Position numbers and translations under genes: made by a program. The notes beneath the pieces are model-generated. The model was not told where the DNA came from. It saw nothing but the letters and a program-made list of their open reading frames with translations, and ran no database searches. From Stappia indica (GTDB lineage: Bacteria; Pseudomonadota; Alphaproteobacteria; Rhizobiales; Stappiaceae), in assembly GCF_009789575.1 (NCBI RefSeq), contig NZ_CP046908.1:3997001-4061000 (forward strand): a stretch of 64,000 nucleotides of DNA, read 5' to 3'. Shown here piece after piece: positions 1 to 9,592 of the stretch. The stretch's first letter is position 1; each line of letters opens with the position of its first letter.

Positions 1-2
1 TC

Positions 3-926
3 CCGGAGATCGAGTGGCCCGTTCTGGCGCCCGTGATCCACGAGATCAACCGCCTCAAGAAGGAGCGGAACGCCGTCATCCTCGCCCACAACTACATGAC
101 GCCGGAGATCTTCCACGGTGTTTCCGACATCGTCGGCGACAGCCTGGCGCTGGCGAAGGAGGCGGCGAAGACCGACGCTGACGTGATCGTCCAGTGCGGC
201 GTCCATTTCATGGCCGAAACGGCGAAGATCCTCAATCCGGACAAGACGGTCCTGATCCCCGACATGAAGGCCGGCTGCTCGCTGGCCGAGTCGATCACCG
301 CGGCCGATGTGCGTGCCCTGCGCGAGAAGCATCCGGGCGTGCCGATCGTCACCTATGTGAACACCTCGGCCGACGTGAAGGCCGAGTGCGACATCTGCTG
401 CACCTCGGCCAATGCCGTGCAGGTGGTGGAGAGCCTCGGCGCACCGCGCGTGCTGCTGATCCCCGACCAGTATCTGGCGGCCAATGTCGCGCGGCAGACG
501 GATGTCGAGATCCTGACCTGGGCCGGCGCCTGCGAGGTGCACGAGCGCTTCACCGCGGCGGAGCTGCGCGAATATCGCGAGATCGAGCCGAGCGTGAAGA
601 TCATCGCTCATCCGGAGTGCCCGCCTGAGGTGGTCGACGAGGCCGACTTCACCGGCTCCACCGCCGGCATGATCGACTGGGTCAAGACCAATCGGCCGGA
701 GAAGGTGATGCTGGTCACCGAGTGCTCGATGGCCGACAACATTGCCTCGGAGACGCCGGGTGTGGACTATGTCCGTCCGTGCAACCTGTGCCCGCACATG
801 AAGCGCATCACGCTGTCCAAGATCCTGGACTGCCTGCTGGAAATGCGGGATGAGGTGACGGTCGATCCGCATGTCGCCGCCCGGGCGCGCACTGCGGTCG
901 AGCGGATGATCAACCTCAAGATGTGA
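3..926 (+). CDS. nadA: Quinolinate synthase, 5' end outside the window
   Basis: NadA condenses iminoaspartate with dihydroxyacetone phosphate to give quinolinate, the second step of de novo NAD synthesis, using a [4Fe-4S] cluster in the cytoplasm. The three cluster cysteines are visible in KAGCSLAES, in GACEVHERF and in [10 protein letters not shown] near the C-terminus. The AHNY motif and the VGDSLALA segment are also typical. The reading frame stays open back to the window edge ([10 protein letters not shown] precedes a GTG at 33), so that GTG is probably internal and the true start lies upstream; the family is usually about 330-360 residues. nadB follows after 126 bp and nadC overlaps nadB, so this is the classical nadABC order. 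Confidence 0.96.
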   Translation, partial: PEIEWPVLAPVIHEINRLKKERNAVILAHNYMTPEIFHGVSDIVGDSLALAKEAAKTDADVIVQCGVHFMAETAKILNPDKTVLIPDMKAGCSLAESITAADVRALREKHPGVPIVTYVNTSADVKAECDICCTSANAVQVVESLGAPRVLLIPDQYLAANVARQTDVEILTWAGACEVHERFTAAELREYREIEPSVKIIAHPECPPEVVDEADFTGSTAGMIDWVKTNRPEKVMLVTECSMADNIASETPGVDYVRPCNLCPHMKRITLSKILDCLLEMRDEVTVDPHVAARARTAVERMINLKM

Positions 927-1052
927 TCGTCCTTCCAACGGCAACAAAGCCAATGCCGGGCGCGCCTTGCGTCCGGCATCGCCGCGTGGCGGCCCGCCCC
1001 GACCGTCGTTCCTCCGGCTGCCGCCCGGCCGCCGGCCTTCCGGACGAAATCC

Positions 1053-2681
1053 ATGACGTCGCCACGTCCCGTGACTTCCCATATCGATGATGTCGTCATT
1101 CTTGGCGGCGGCCTGACCGGCCTGTTCTGCGCGCTGAAACTGGCGCCGCGGCCGGTCACGATTCTCTCCGCCTCCCCCATTGGCGAGGGCGCATCCTCCG
1201 CCTGGGCGCAAGGCGGCATTGCCGCAGCCGTGTCCGACGAGGACAGCGCGGCCGCCCATGCCGCCGACACGATCGCCGTCGGCGGCGGGCTGTGCGAGGA
1301 GAAGATCGTCCGCCTGATGACCGAGGAGGCGGGCGAGCGCGTCCGCGACCTGCTCGGCTACGGCGTTCCCTTCGACATGGACCTGGAAGGGCGGCTGCAG
1401 CTGTCGCGCGAGGCGGCGCATTCGATGAACCGCATCGTGCGCGTGCGCGGCGACATGGCCGGCCGTGCGATCATGGATGCGCTGGTCGCGGCGGTGCGCA
1501 ACACGCCGTCGATCCGGGTGGTCGAGGGGTATCTGGGCGAGGAACTGCTGCATGAGGGGCGGATCGTCACCGGCGTGCTCGCCCGTCGGCGCGGCGACCG
1601 CGAGCGCCTGGCCTTCCCGGCTCATGCGGTGGTGCTGGCCTCCGGCGGCATCGGCCATCTCTATGCGGTGACGACGAACCCGCCGGAAGCCAACGGCCAG
1701 GGCCTTGCCATGGCGCTCACTGCCGGCGCCGTGGTCGCCGATACCGAATTCGTCCAGTTTCACCCGACCGCCCTCAATGTCGGACGCGATCCGGCTCCGC
1801 TTGCCTCCGAGGCGCTGCGCGGTGAGGGCGCGACGCTGATCAATGCCGACGGTCGCCGCTTCATGGAGGCGATCGATCCGCTGAAGGAGCTGGCGCCGCG
1901 CGATGTGGTGGCGAGAGCGGTCTTTGCGGAGAACCTTGCCGGACGCGGGGCGTTTCTCGATTGCCGCGAAGCGCTGGGCGAGAGCTTTCCCGAACGGTTC
2001 CCGACCGTTTACGCCGGCTGCATGGAGGCCGGCATCGACCCGGTGCGCCAGCCGATCCCGGTGGCGCCGGCCGAGCACTACCACATGGGCGGCGTGCTGA
2101 CCGACGCCAACGGCCGCACCTCTCTCGACAATCTGTGGGCGGCCGGCGAGGTCGCCTCGACGGGCGCCCATGGCGCCAACCGCCTGGCGTCCAACTCCCT
2201 GCTGGAGACGGTGGTCTTTGCCGCGCGCGTCGCCGAGGACATCCAGAACCAGATGCCCAATCCGCGCACGGCGCACTGGCCGGGCATGGATGATCGCATC
2301 CAGGAGCCGAGCCGGCGCAACGAGGTCGAGCGCGAGGCGATCAGCCTGCTGCGGCGGACCATGGCGGACGGCGTCGGCGTGGTCCGCACCGCCGAGGGTC
2401 TGACGGCGGCGCTCGCCGTGATCGATGCGCTGGAGGCACGCTGCAAGCGTCGCTCGATCCGCAACATGATGACGGCCGGCAAGGCGGTCGCGGCCGCCGC
2501 GCTGCTGCGCCGCGAAAGCCGGGGCGGCCATTCCCGCGCCGACTATCCGAAGGAAGATCCTGCCTTTGCGCAGCGCACTTATCTCACGGCGAAGGACATT
2601 GCCGCGGTGGTGCGCGAGGCGGCGGACAGCGACATCGGCCGCCGGGCTATCGAAGCCCTGCCGGCCGTCGGAGACGCATGA
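1053..2681 (+). CDS. nadB: L-aspartate oxidase
   Basis: NadB is a cytoplasmic flavoprotein that oxidises L-aspartate to iminoaspartate, the substrate of NadA. At 542 residues it has the normal length. The FAD dinucleotide-binding fold starts with GGGLTG at residues 18-23. Further family motifs are [29 protein letters not shown] and the C-terminal flavin motif [15 protein letters not shown]. These are shared with succinate dehydrogenase and fumarate reductase flavoproteins, but the position between nadA and nadC settles the identity. The ribosome-binding site before the ATG is weak. The stop codon overlaps the nadC start (ATGATGA), so the two are probably translationally coupled. Confidence 0.96.
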   Translation: MTSPRPVTSHIDDVVILGGGLTGLFCALKLAPRPVTILSASPIGEGASSAWAQGGIAAAVSDEDSAAAHAADTIAVGGGLCEEKIVRLMTEEAGERVRDLLGYGVPFDMDLEGRLQLSREAAHSMNRIVRVRGDMAGRAIMDALVAAVRNTPSIRVVEGYLGEELLHEGRIVTGVLARRRGDRERLAFPAHAVVLASGGIGHLYAVTTNPPEANGQGLAMALTAGAVVADTEFVQFHPTALNVGRDPAPLASEALRGEGATLINADGRRFMEAIDPLKELAPRDVVARAVFAENLAGRGAFLDCREALGESFPERFPTVYAGCMEAGIDPVRQPIPVAPAEHYHMGGVLTDANGRTSLDNLWAAGEVASTGAHGANRLASNSLLETVVFAARVAEDIQNQMPNPRTAHWPGMDDRIQEPSRRNEVEREAISLLRRTMADGVGVVRTAEGLTAALAVIDALEARCKRRSIRNMMTAGKAVAAAALLRRESRGGHSRADYPKEDPAFAQRTYLTAKDIAAVVREAADSDIGRRAIEALPAVGDA

Positions 2682-3550
2682 TGACGAGCGCTGGAACCAA
2701 TCTGCCGGTGCTCCCGGCGCTGATGGTCGAGGACGCGGTCCGTGCCGCGCTGCTGGAAGACTGGGGCCGGGCGGGCGACATCACCGCCCAGGCGACGCTG
2801 TCAGCGGAGATCGGCGCGCGCGCCGTGATCGCAGCCCGCCGCCCTGGACGCCTGTCGGGGCTCGACCTGGCGGCGACCGCATTCCGTCTGAGCGACCCGG
2901 CCATCGGTATCGAGACCCTGGCGCGCGACGGCGACCGGCTGGAGCCGGGTGATGTGGTGATGCGGGTATCGGGACCGGCCCGCGGCATGCTGTCGGCCGA
3001 GCGGGTGGCGCTGAACTATCTCGGCCACCTGTCGGGCATCGCCACGGCGACGGCCGCCTTCGCCGACCGTATCGCCCACACGAAGGCGCGCATCGTCTGC
3101 ACCCGCAAGACGACGCCGGGCCTCAGGGCCTTCGAGAAATACGCCGTGCGCTGCGGCGGCGGCGCCAACCACCGCTTCGGCCTGGATGATGCGATCCTGA
3201 TCAAGGACAATCACATCGCGGTCGCCGGCGGCGTGCGGCAGGCCATCGAGGCCTCGCGGCGTTTTGCCGGCCATCTCGTGCGCATCGAGGTGGAGGTCGA
3301 CACGCTCGACCAGCTGCGCGAGGCGCTGGAGGCGCGGCCGGACGTGATCATGCTCGACAACATGCAGCCGGACCGCCTGCGCGAGGCGGTCGCTATCGCC
3401 GGCGGCCGGGTGGTGCTGGAGGCGTCCGGCGGCGTCAGCCTGGAGACCGTGGCCGCCATTGCGGAAACCGGCGTCGACCTGATTTCCGTCGGTTGGATCA
3501 CCCACTCCGCGCCGGTGCTGGACCTCGGCCTCGACATCGAGATCGGCTGA
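2678..3550 (+). CDS. nadC: Nicotinate-nucleotide pyrophosphorylase (carboxylating)
   Basis: NadC, also called quinolinate phosphoribosyltransferase, converts quinolinate and PRPP to nicotinate mononucleotide, CO2 and pyrophosphate. It is the last dedicated step of the pathway started by NadA and NadB. The protein is 290 residues, as usual. The phosphate-binding and catalytic segments [46 protein letters not shown] and EASGGV are all present. The start codon overlaps the nadB stop by four bases. No terminator is obvious before the convergent gene that ends at 3566. Confidence 0.97.
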   Translation: MMTSAGTNLPVLPALMVEDAVRAALLEDWGRAGDITAQATLSAEIGARAVIAARRPGRLSGLDLAATAFRLSDPAIGIETLARDGDRLEPGDVVMRVSGPARGMLSAERVALNYLGHLSGIATATAAFADRIAHTKARIVCTRKTTPGLRAFEKYAVRCGGGANHRFGLDDAILIKDNHIAVAGGVRQAIEASRRFAGHLVRIEVEVDTLDQLREALEARPDVIMLDNMQPDRLREAVAIAGGRVVLEASGGVSLETVAAIAETGVDLISVGWITHSAPVLDLGLDIEIG

Positions 3551-3565
3551 AGCAGCGCTCCGGGA

Positions 3566-5431
3566 TTATAGCGCTTCCCGGAGCCGCTCGGCGGTCTTGT
3601 GCAACTCGTCGACCGCGCTGCGGTCCTCGCCGTCGGCCCCGAATGTCGCGACCGCCACGCCGCCCGACTCCGCCTTGGCGCGCTGCTTGAGGCGGGCGAT
3701 GTGGTTGCTCAGAAGGTCCAGGTTCTCGATCGACAGCCCGGTCGGGATATGCAGGATCGCGATGGAGCAGGACAGCAGCGGATAGGTCTGCGTCCGTCCC
3801 TTGCGATCCTCGGCCAGGATATAGCCCTGGCGCCGGTGCTCGGGGCTGTAGAGGCTCTCGACATTGCGGGCGAACTCATCGCGCAGTTCGGCCATCAGCC
3901 GGCCGGCCCGGTCCGGCGTCCATTCTTCCAGTCCGACGAAATAGTCGTCGCCGCCGATATGGCCGACAAAAGCGCGCAGCGTGTCGAGCCGGCGCTTCAT
4001 CAGCTCCGCGAAGAGGATCAGCGCCCGGTCGCCGATGCGGAAGCCGTAGGCGTCGTTGAACGGCTTGAAGTTGTCGAAGTCGATATAGCAGAAGGCCCGG
4101 TCGCGGGAGGGTTCGGCGCAGGCCCGTGTCACGTGGTCGGCGATGGCCGAATTGCCCGGCAGCTTGGTCAGCGGGTTCTGGTCCTGGGCGATCTGCAGGC
4201 GGACCTCGTTGGAGATCTTGAGCAGCGATCCGGCCAGAAGGCATCCGGCATAGCGGCCGTCACGCGTCACCAGTAAACCGTCGGCGAAATCCTCCGTGCC
4301 GAGCTCGACGAGCCGATCGAGCGGCGCATTGATGTCGGCCACCACGCAAGGGCGCACGAAGCGCTGCAGGTGATTGTCGAGCGTCGGGTTGAGCAGCAGA
4401 TCCCGCCCGAAGGAGAGATAGAGGAAGCTCTTCAGGTCCGCCTCGCGGATCAGGCCGCGCGGCTCGCCGGCCGCGTTGAGGACGGGCAGGATGGACTGGT
4501 GCGGATTGGCCTGGAAGATCTCGAGCGCGTGGGCAACGCTCCTCGTCTCGCTGATGGCGGCGAGCTTGACCATCTCCCGCTCCAGGAAATCCCGCTCGGC
4601 GACCTTGCGCATGTCCGAGCGCAGCGGGCGGTCGGTCGGCACCGGGTAGCTCGGCCGCGCTTCGCCAAGGTCGGTGAAGGGACGCGCGACCACGTAGCCC
4701 TGGACGAGATCGCAGCCGACGTCCCGGCAGGCGCGCAGCTCGGACGGAGTCTCCACGCCTTCTGCGACCACCCGGATGCCGAGCACATGCGCCAGTTCGA
4801 CGACGCTCGACACGAAGAGGCGCTTGCGTGCGTCGTTCTGCAGGGCGGTGATGAAGAAGCGGTCGATCTTCAGGATGCCGGGCTCGTACTGGTAGAGCAC
4901 GCGAAGCTGCGAATAGCCCTGCCCGAAGTCGTCGAGCGCGATGCCGAAGCCGCGGTCGCGTGCCCGGCCGACCAGGTTGCGCAGGTCGTCCTGGGCAAGG
5001 CGTTCGTGAATCTCCGGAATTTCGAGGCAGATGTTCCAGGGCGACAGCCCGTGCGCCGTCACTGCCGCGACCGTCGTGTCCAGCATGTCGTCGGTAGCTG
5101 CCAGGTTCCTGGCATCGATGTTGAGAAAGAGCTTGGTCTTCTCGGCGGCCTTCATGCGCGAGAACTTGGCGATGGCCTTTCGCCGCAGCAGGGTCTCAAG
5201 TTCTGCGAGGCAGCCGATGCCGTGTGCGTGGTCGAAGACATCGCGCGGTGCGCGGAAGCCGAGCTTCTCCACCTCCCTGAGCAGCGCCTCGTAGCCGTAG
5301 ACCTCGCCGGAATGGATGTCGACGATCGGCTGGAACGCATAGTCGAGCGCAGCTTCCGCCTGCGTCATGAACAGCGGCAGGCTCTGTGCGCTCCGCCAGG
5401 CGGCGGCGATCCGATCGGAAGTCTCGCTCAT
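3566..5431 (-). CDS. EAL-CBS-GGDEF cyclic-di-GMP signalling protein
   Basis: This is a cytoplasmic c-di-GMP turnover protein of 621 residues. Residues 28-255 form an EAL phosphodiesterase domain with EAL at 48-50, N104, E137, DDFG at 168-171, K188 and E224, so all the usual metal and catalytic positions are there. Residues about 275-405 resemble a CBS pair that could bind an adenine nucleotide. The C-terminal GGDEF domain has DFDNFK at 451-456 but reads GGDDY at 493-497, and I see no RxxD inhibitory site at the usual spacing. I therefore expect phosphodiesterase activity; cyclase activity is uncertain. A longer frame reaches 5659, but the ATG at 5431 has an AGAGG about 8 bases upstream and begins the conserved region. 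No transmembrane segment is seen. Confidence 0.87.
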   Translation of the reverse strand: MSETSDRIAAAWRSAQSLPLFMTQAEAALDYAFQPIVDIHSGEVYGYEALLREVEKLGFRAPRDVFDHAHGIGCLAELETLLRRKAIAKFSRMKAAEKTKLFLNIDARNLAATDDMLDTTVAAVTAHGLSPWNICLEIPEIHERLAQDDLRNLVGRARDRGFGIALDDFGQGYSQLRVLYQYEPGILKIDRFFITALQNDARKRLFVSSVVELAHVLGIRVVAEGVETPSELRACRDVGCDLVQGYVVARPFTDLGEARPSYPVPTDRPLRSDMRKVAERDFLEREMVKLAAISETRSVAHALEIFQANPHQSILPVLNAAGEPRGLIREADLKSFLYLSFGRDLLLNPTLDNHLQRFVRPCVVADINAPLDRLVELGTEDFADGLLVTRDGRYAGCLLAGSLLKISNEVRLQIAQDQNPLTKLPGNSAIADHVTRACAEPSRDRAFCYIDFDNFKPFNDAYGFRIGDRALILFAELMKRRLDTLRAFVGHIGGDDYFVGLEEWTPDRAGRLMAELRDEFARNVESLYSPEHRRQGYILAEDRKGRTQTYPLLSCSIAILHIPTGLSIENLDLLSNHIARLKQRAKAESGGVAVATFGADGEDRSAVDELHKTAERLREAL

Positions 5432-5756
5432 TCCCGATGCCTCTGCTCGCTCTTCCGGATGAGATTCGGCTGCACCGTCCTCGATCGCGTCGACCGGCGG
5501 GGAGGGGAACGCACATGCAAGCAGACGTCCCCTGGGCGCGGCCGGCGCCGGAGGGTGTGCCGATTCGGCCAGATATTTGCGCAGCTTGCCCGAAAAGGAT
5601 GACGGTATGACTGCAGCCAGTCGCGGAGCCAGCCGCGCAGGTGCATGCACGAGAAACATGAAGTCGTCTTCTCCCGGAAATGCAGCAGTTGAAACGAATT
5701 GTCGTCAATCGGCCGCAACTGGCCTCGCGGGAGGGCTTAAGGGACAAATGTTAAAG

Positions 5757-5790
5757 GCAAGGCCGCCAGCGGAACCCGTGGCGGCCTTGC
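5757..5790 (-). terminator. Terminator of the SleB-like hydrolase gene
   Basis: A 12-bp perfect stem (GCAAGGCCGCCA at 5757-5768 pairing with 5779-5790) has a 10-base loop and is followed on the minus strand by CTTTAAC. It lies 45 bp past the stop of the gene ending at 5835. Confidence 0.7.
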
Positions 5791-5834
5791 GGATATGGAT
5801 ATCGGGGAAAACGATAGGCGGCGGGTGGCTCGCC

Positions 5835-7118
5835 TCAGCTCCAGCCGCCGCCCTTGGTGCGGTAGAAGATGTGCTGGCCGATCCGGTCCAGCCGCTTCAT
5901 GTAGCGCGCCCAGCGCGGGCTCACATAGGTCGCGTGGTAGTGGGTGGAGGCGCCGACCTTGTCCAGGTAGCGCTCGCCCGAAACGGTCTCGCGCGCCACC
6001 TTCTGCGCCAGCTCCCATTGCGGCTTTTCGCCGATATTGTCGCGGATGCCGTCGCAGGCAAAGGAGAACTGGCAGCGGTTGCGCAGGTGCCGGTTCTGGT
6101 AGACGACCTTGCAGATCGTCTCCGGATAGGCGGGGTTCCGCACCCGGTTCAGCACCACCTGGGCGACGGCGACCTGGCCCTCGAGCGGCTCGCCGCGCGC
6201 CTCGAAATAGACGGCCTCGGCCAGGCAGCGCTGCTCCTTGGAGGTGATGACGCTGGCCGGCAGGGCACGGTTCGCCCACCAGAACGGATCGCTCTTGGCA
6301 TTGGTCTCGAGCGAGGCCTCGTCCTCGGCCACCTGCGGCAGGCCGGAGCCGCCGAGCAGCGCCTCGAACGGCGCCCGGACATTGTCCATGCCCTGGGGCG
6401 CATAGGCGCTGGCATAGGAAACGCTGGTGGCGGCAACGTTGCGGGCCATCGCGAGCCGGACGAGATCGAGTGCCTCGCCCTTGGTCCCGGTCTTCCCGCC
6501 GGCATCCGCCAGTGCGGTGCCGGACAGGCCGACCGGGTGGTTGGGACGCACGAAGGCGACGCGCGGCATGTCCGAAGGGGTCTTGCTGCCGAGCATACTG
6601 CTCATGGTGTAGACCGTGCCGGAGGCCACGCCGGTCATCAGGCGGTCCGGCGCGAGCGACACGTAGCGGTCGCCCTTGGCCGCGCGATTGACAGGCGTCT
6701 GCGCCGGCGGGGTCTTGGGCGCGCTTTCCTTGGCGAAGTTCTCCAGGCCGCGAATGACGGCGGCATCGGTTCCCGGAGCGGCATTGGTGATCGCGTAGTC
6801 AGGCGCATCCTGCTGACGCCCCTGCGAGGCATCGGCGAGGACGAGGCTCGGGGTGATGCTGCTCGAATGCGGCGCGGCTTCGATGGCCGACATCCAGCGC
6901 GGCGCGCTGCCGCGGCTCGCCTCGATGAGGGCCGTGATGTCCTGCTGTCCGATGCCGCCCGACCAGGCGAGATAGATCGCCGGGGCCAGGGCCGCGAGCC
7001 GCCACTTCGTGCGCTTTGCAGCCGGCTTGCGCCGATATCGGCCGGGCGTGCCGGTGCTGCGTGTACGAAGCCACCGCGGGGCTTGGCGGGGGTCGAAGGT
7101 CTGCACCGTGCCAGTCAT
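5835..7118 (-). CDS. SleB-type cell-wall hydrolase with membrane anchor
   Basis: This is a predicted peptidoglycan hydrolase of the SleB / Hydrolase_2 family, 427 residues. A basic N-terminus precedes one hydrophobic segment (LAALAPAIYLAWSG, about residues 42-55), so the bulk is probably periplasmic and anchored. The middle is low-complexity Ala/Ser/Pro-rich sequence. The C-terminal catalytic domain (about 300-427) contains AEAVYFEARGEP with the likely catalytic glutamate, VLNRVRNPAYP, CQFSFACDG and THYHATYVSPRWA. A TTG at 7127 would extend the protein by three residues, but the ATG at 7118 has GGAG nine bases upstream. Substrate and target bond are not evident; in non-sporulating alphaproteobacteria this family is thought to act in wall remodelling. 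Confidence 0.88.
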   Translation of the reverse strand: MTGTVQTFDPRQAPRWLRTRSTGTPGRYRRKPAAKRTKWRLAALAPAIYLAWSGGIGQQDITALIEASRGSAPRWMSAIEAAPHSSSITPSLVLADASQGRQQDAPDYAITNAAPGTDAAVIRGLENFAKESAPKTPPAQTPVNRAAKGDRYVSLAPDRLMTGVASGTVYTMSSMLGSKTPSDMPRVAFVRPNHPVGLSGTALADAGGKTGTKGEALDLVRLAMARNVAATSVSYASAYAPQGMDNVRAPFEALLGGSGLPQVAEDEASLETNAKSDPFWWANRALPASVITSKEQRCLAEAVYFEARGEPLEGQVAVAQVVLNRVRNPAYPETICKVVYQNRHLRNRCQFSFACDGIRDNIGEKPQWELAQKVARETVSGERYLDKVGASTHYHATYVSPRWARYMKRLDRIGQHIFYRTKGGGWS

Positions 7119-7339
7119 ACGCGGCAACTCCGGTCCATGCGGCTAGCGTGTCTGGGGCGCCGGGCCATACGGGCTTGCGGCGAGATCGATTGAATTGATC
7201 GTCGCTGTTTAACCTTGAGAGAGAGTTAATGCGGTCGAAACGCCGCGGAAATCTTCCGAAAGGCGAGGGGGAGAGGCACTGTTCTTGGTTAACGACAGTG
7301 TAGCCGGGCCGGCGGAAATTGTTCGCCGGACAGGACTTT

Positions 7340-8029
7340 CTAGAACGGGCAGGGAGCCGAGAAGGTCATTCGTTCGCCGCCGCAAGGATGGTGCAGCGTC
7401 AGGCTCTGCGCATGCAGTTGCAGCCGGGATGCCGCCTGCTGCGACTCAGGGGTGCCGTAGAGCGGATCGCCGAGGATCGGATGGCCGATGGCGCACATGT
7501 GCACGCGCAACTGGTGGGAGCGCCCGGTGACCGGCTCCAGCTGCACCCGTGTCGCGTGCCGCTCGCGCGCAAGGACGCGCCAGTGGGTACGAGCGCTCCG
7601 TCCCTCTTCGTGATCGACCATCTGCCGGGGGCGGTTCGGCCAGTCGCAGCGCAGCGGCAGATCCACCGTGCCGCCGTCCAGGACCGGTTGTCCGGCAACA
7701 CGGGCCAGATAGGTCTTGGCGACGTGGCGCCGCTCGAATTGCAGGCCGAGGTGGCGATGCGCCGCCGGGTTCATCGCAAGGACGAGGACGCCGGACGTGT
7801 CCATGTCGAGGCGATGGACGATGCGCGATTGCGGGTACAGCGAAAGCGCCCGCGCCGCCACGCAATCCGCAAGCGCCGGATCCTTGCCCGGAACGGTGAG
7901 GAGCCCGCTCGGCTTGTCGACGACGAGAAGGTCGTCGTCGCAATGCAGCACCACGAGGAACGGCTCGCGCTCGGGGGCGTAGACGCGCTCGGGCAGGGGC
8001 CGGATCTGGTGCTGGTGCTGGTTCGACAT
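7340..8029 (-). CDS. rluA: RluA-family rRNA/tRNA pseudouridine synthase
   Basis: This enzyme isomerises uridine to pseudouridine in structured RNA. The catalytic motif HRLDMDTSG with aspartate at residue 75 is complete. The downstream segments AKTYLA and EPVTGRSHQLRVHM, and the ending GHPILGDPLYG, are typical of the RluA/RsuA superfamily. At 229 residues and without an N-terminal S4 domain it fits RluA, which modifies 23S rRNA U746 and tRNA U32, rather than RluC or RluD. The N-terminus is His/Gln-rich (SNQHQHQ). It is the last gene of the leftward run starting at ygfZ, 46 bp after the thioesterase gene. Confidence 0.9.
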   Translation of the reverse strand: MSNQHQHQIRPLPERVYAPEREPFLVVLHCDDDLLVVDKPSGLLTVPGKDPALADCVAARALSLYPQSRIVHRLDMDTSGVLVLAMNPAAHRHLGLQFERRHVAKTYLARVAGQPVLDGGTVDLPLRCDWPNRPRQMVDHEEGRSARTHWRVLARERHATRVQLEPVTGRSHQLRVHMCAIGHPILGDPLYGTPESQQAASRLQLHAQSLTLHHPCGGERMTFSAPCPF

Positions 8030-8075
8030 CAGCGGATCAATAGCGCCGCGTGCCGACAGTGCAAGCCGCTTGCCG

Positions 8076-8567
8076 TCAGCGGGCCTCGCCGGCGGGGAAG
8101 ATCATGCAGGTCTCGACGCCGTGGGCGATCAGCTTGCCTGCCTTGTCGAGGAGCCGGGCTTCGGAGGTCGCCATGCGTCGGCCCCGATGCAGGACGCGCC
8201 CCTCGCAGGTGAGCACGCCGCTGGTGTCGAAGGCCGGCCGCACGTTGTTCACCTTGAACTCGACGGTCGTATAGCCTTCGCCGATACCGAGGGTCGCGTG
8301 AACCGCGCAGCCGAGAGCCGAGTCGAGGATGGCCGCGATCCAGCCGCCATGGACGGTGCCGAGCGGATTGTAGTGATCGAAGGAGGGCTCGCCCTCGAAA
8401 CGCGCAAACCCGTCGACCTTGGCTTCGGTGAGGATGAAATTCAACGTCCGGCAGATCGGCGGGGCGGGAAAGCGGCCGGCGATCATCGCTTCCAACTGGC
8501 CGATGCCCGCCAGCCTTGCGGCTTCCGCGGGATCGGCGAGACCGAAAGTTCGCGTTTCGATGTTCAT
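8076..8567 (-). CDS. PaaI-type hotdog-fold thioesterase
   Basis: This is a 163-residue acyl-CoA thioesterase of the PaaI / YbgC-like hotdog superfamily. The segment NPLGTVHGGWIAAILDSALGCAVHATL is the central helix with its HGG motif, and TTVEFKVNNVRPAF is the following strand pair that shapes the substrate channel. No signal peptide is present. The substrate cannot be named from sequence. The frame is open far upstream into the neighbouring gene, but MNIETRTFGLADP at 8567 begins the conserved domain. It lies 59 bp after the NrtR-like gene in the same direction. Confidence 0.87.
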   Translation of the reverse strand: MNIETRTFGLADPAEAARLAGIGQLEAMIAGRFPAPPICRTLNFILTEAKVDGFARFEGEPSFDHYNPLGTVHGGWIAAILDSALGCAVHATLGIGEGYTTVEFKVNNVRPAFDTSGVLTCEGRVLHRGRRMATSEARLLDKAGKLIAHGVETCMIFPAGEAR

Positions 8568-8626
8568 CTGTCTGGTTCCGCTTCCTCGAATGGGCGCATG
8601 CCGATTGCGATGCAAGTGTCCACAGC

Positions 8627-9592
8627 CTACCGCCCGCCGACCCGCAGCCCGAGGGCCGGGCGCTCCTTGAGCACCTCGTGACGGAACCGGAAGAGCGCCG
8701 CCGGACGACCGCCGGTCTGGGTCGAGGTTTCGCCGGTCGGCTCGACAAGGTCGCCCTTTTCCACCAGGCGGCGGAAGTTCTGCTTGTGGATGTGCCGGCC
8801 GGAGATCGCCTCGACGCAGCGTTGCAGGTCCGTCAGCGTGAAGGCATGCGGCATCAGCTCGAAGATCAGCGGCCGGTATTTCAGCTTTGTGCGAAGTCTC
8901 GAGATGGCGGTCGCCAGGATCCTGCGGTGGTCGTGCAGCATCGGCTGGCCGAGCATCGGCAGGCCGTCGCGCTCCTGGGCCGCCGGCCGCCCGTCGCGCT
9001 GGGCCTCCTCCAGCAGTCCTGCCTCGTACAGCATCTCGTAGCGGTCGAGAACGCGCTCCTCGTTCCACATCCCGTCGGTGATGGCGAAGGCCTGGTGGAC
9101 ACGGTCTTCGCGTGTATTGCCGCGCGGCGGGCTGTGTTTCGGTACGGGGGCGTCGGTCCAGCGTTTCAGCGCGGGAAGGACCTCGCGTTCCACCATCGGC
9201 GGCATGCCGTCGCGCCAGTCTTCCCAGGGAAAGAACGAGTACCAGGAGCGCCACTGCGCATTCTGCTGGGTCAGCGTCTCGTCCGACTTCGGCGTCTGGC
9301 GGGCAAGCGCAAGATACCCGACCGACACGACATGCGGTCCGGCATCGGAATGGATGTGATGGCGCCCGCGGTCGCCGAACGTATAGAGCTGCTCGACATA
9401 GCCGAGCTTCAGCGCGGTCTGTTCTTCCACCCATTCGCGCAGGCCGATCTCGAACGTTCGGTGGCGGGTCGGATCGAACGGGCCGAAGGGCAGCGAGGGG
9501 ACGCTGGTGTCGGGAGGGGCCGCGATGGTGAGAACCTGCGGCTGCGGTGCGGCGACGGAGACGATGACGGCGTTGAGACCGATCTCGATCAT
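8627..9592 (-). CDS. NrtR-like Nudix/winged-helix regulator (COG4111-like)
   Basis: The 321-residue protein has an N-terminal Nudix-fold domain and a C-terminal winged helix. The Nudix box is degenerate: REWVEEQT survives, but the preceding glycine/glutamate half and the terminal glycine are gone, so hydrolysis is unlikely and ligand sensing more plausible. The C-terminus (RPLIFELMPHAFTLTDLQ, then QNFRRLVEKGDLVEPTGE, then GGRPAALFRF) closely matches the winged-helix domain of NrtR, which represses NAD biosynthesis genes and senses ADP-ribose. A middle section of about 90 residues is longer than in classical NrtR. Start overlaps the stop of the upstream phosphatase gene (ATGA). nadABC lies only 5 kb away, which fits a role in NAD control, but no operator was identified. 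Confidence 0.75.
   Translation of the reverse strand: MIEIGLNAVIVSVAAPQPQVLTIAAPPDTSVPSLPFGPFDPTRHRTFEIGLREWVEEQTALKLGYVEQLYTFGDRGRHHIHSDAGPHVVSVGYLALARQTPKSDETLTQQNAQWRSWYSFFPWEDWRDGMPPMVEREVLPALKRWTDAPVPKHSPPRGNTREDRVHQAFAITDGMWNEERVLDRYEMLYEAGLLEEAQRDGRPAAQERDGLPMLGQPMLHDHRRILATAISRLRTKLKYRPLIFELMPHAFTLTDLQRCVEAISGRHIHKQNFRRLVEKGDLVEPTGETSTQTGGRPAALFRFRHEVLKERPALGLRVGGR

Noticed and set aside
33-35. GTG at 33 as the nadA start
   Set aside because: The frame is open to the window edge and the protein would lack about 50 N-terminal residues of the family.
5577-7193. Plus-strand frame of about 540 codons opposite the SleB-like gene
   Set aside because: It is the mirror of the hydrolase gene, with no recognisable motif; the minus-strand gene has family motifs and a terminator.
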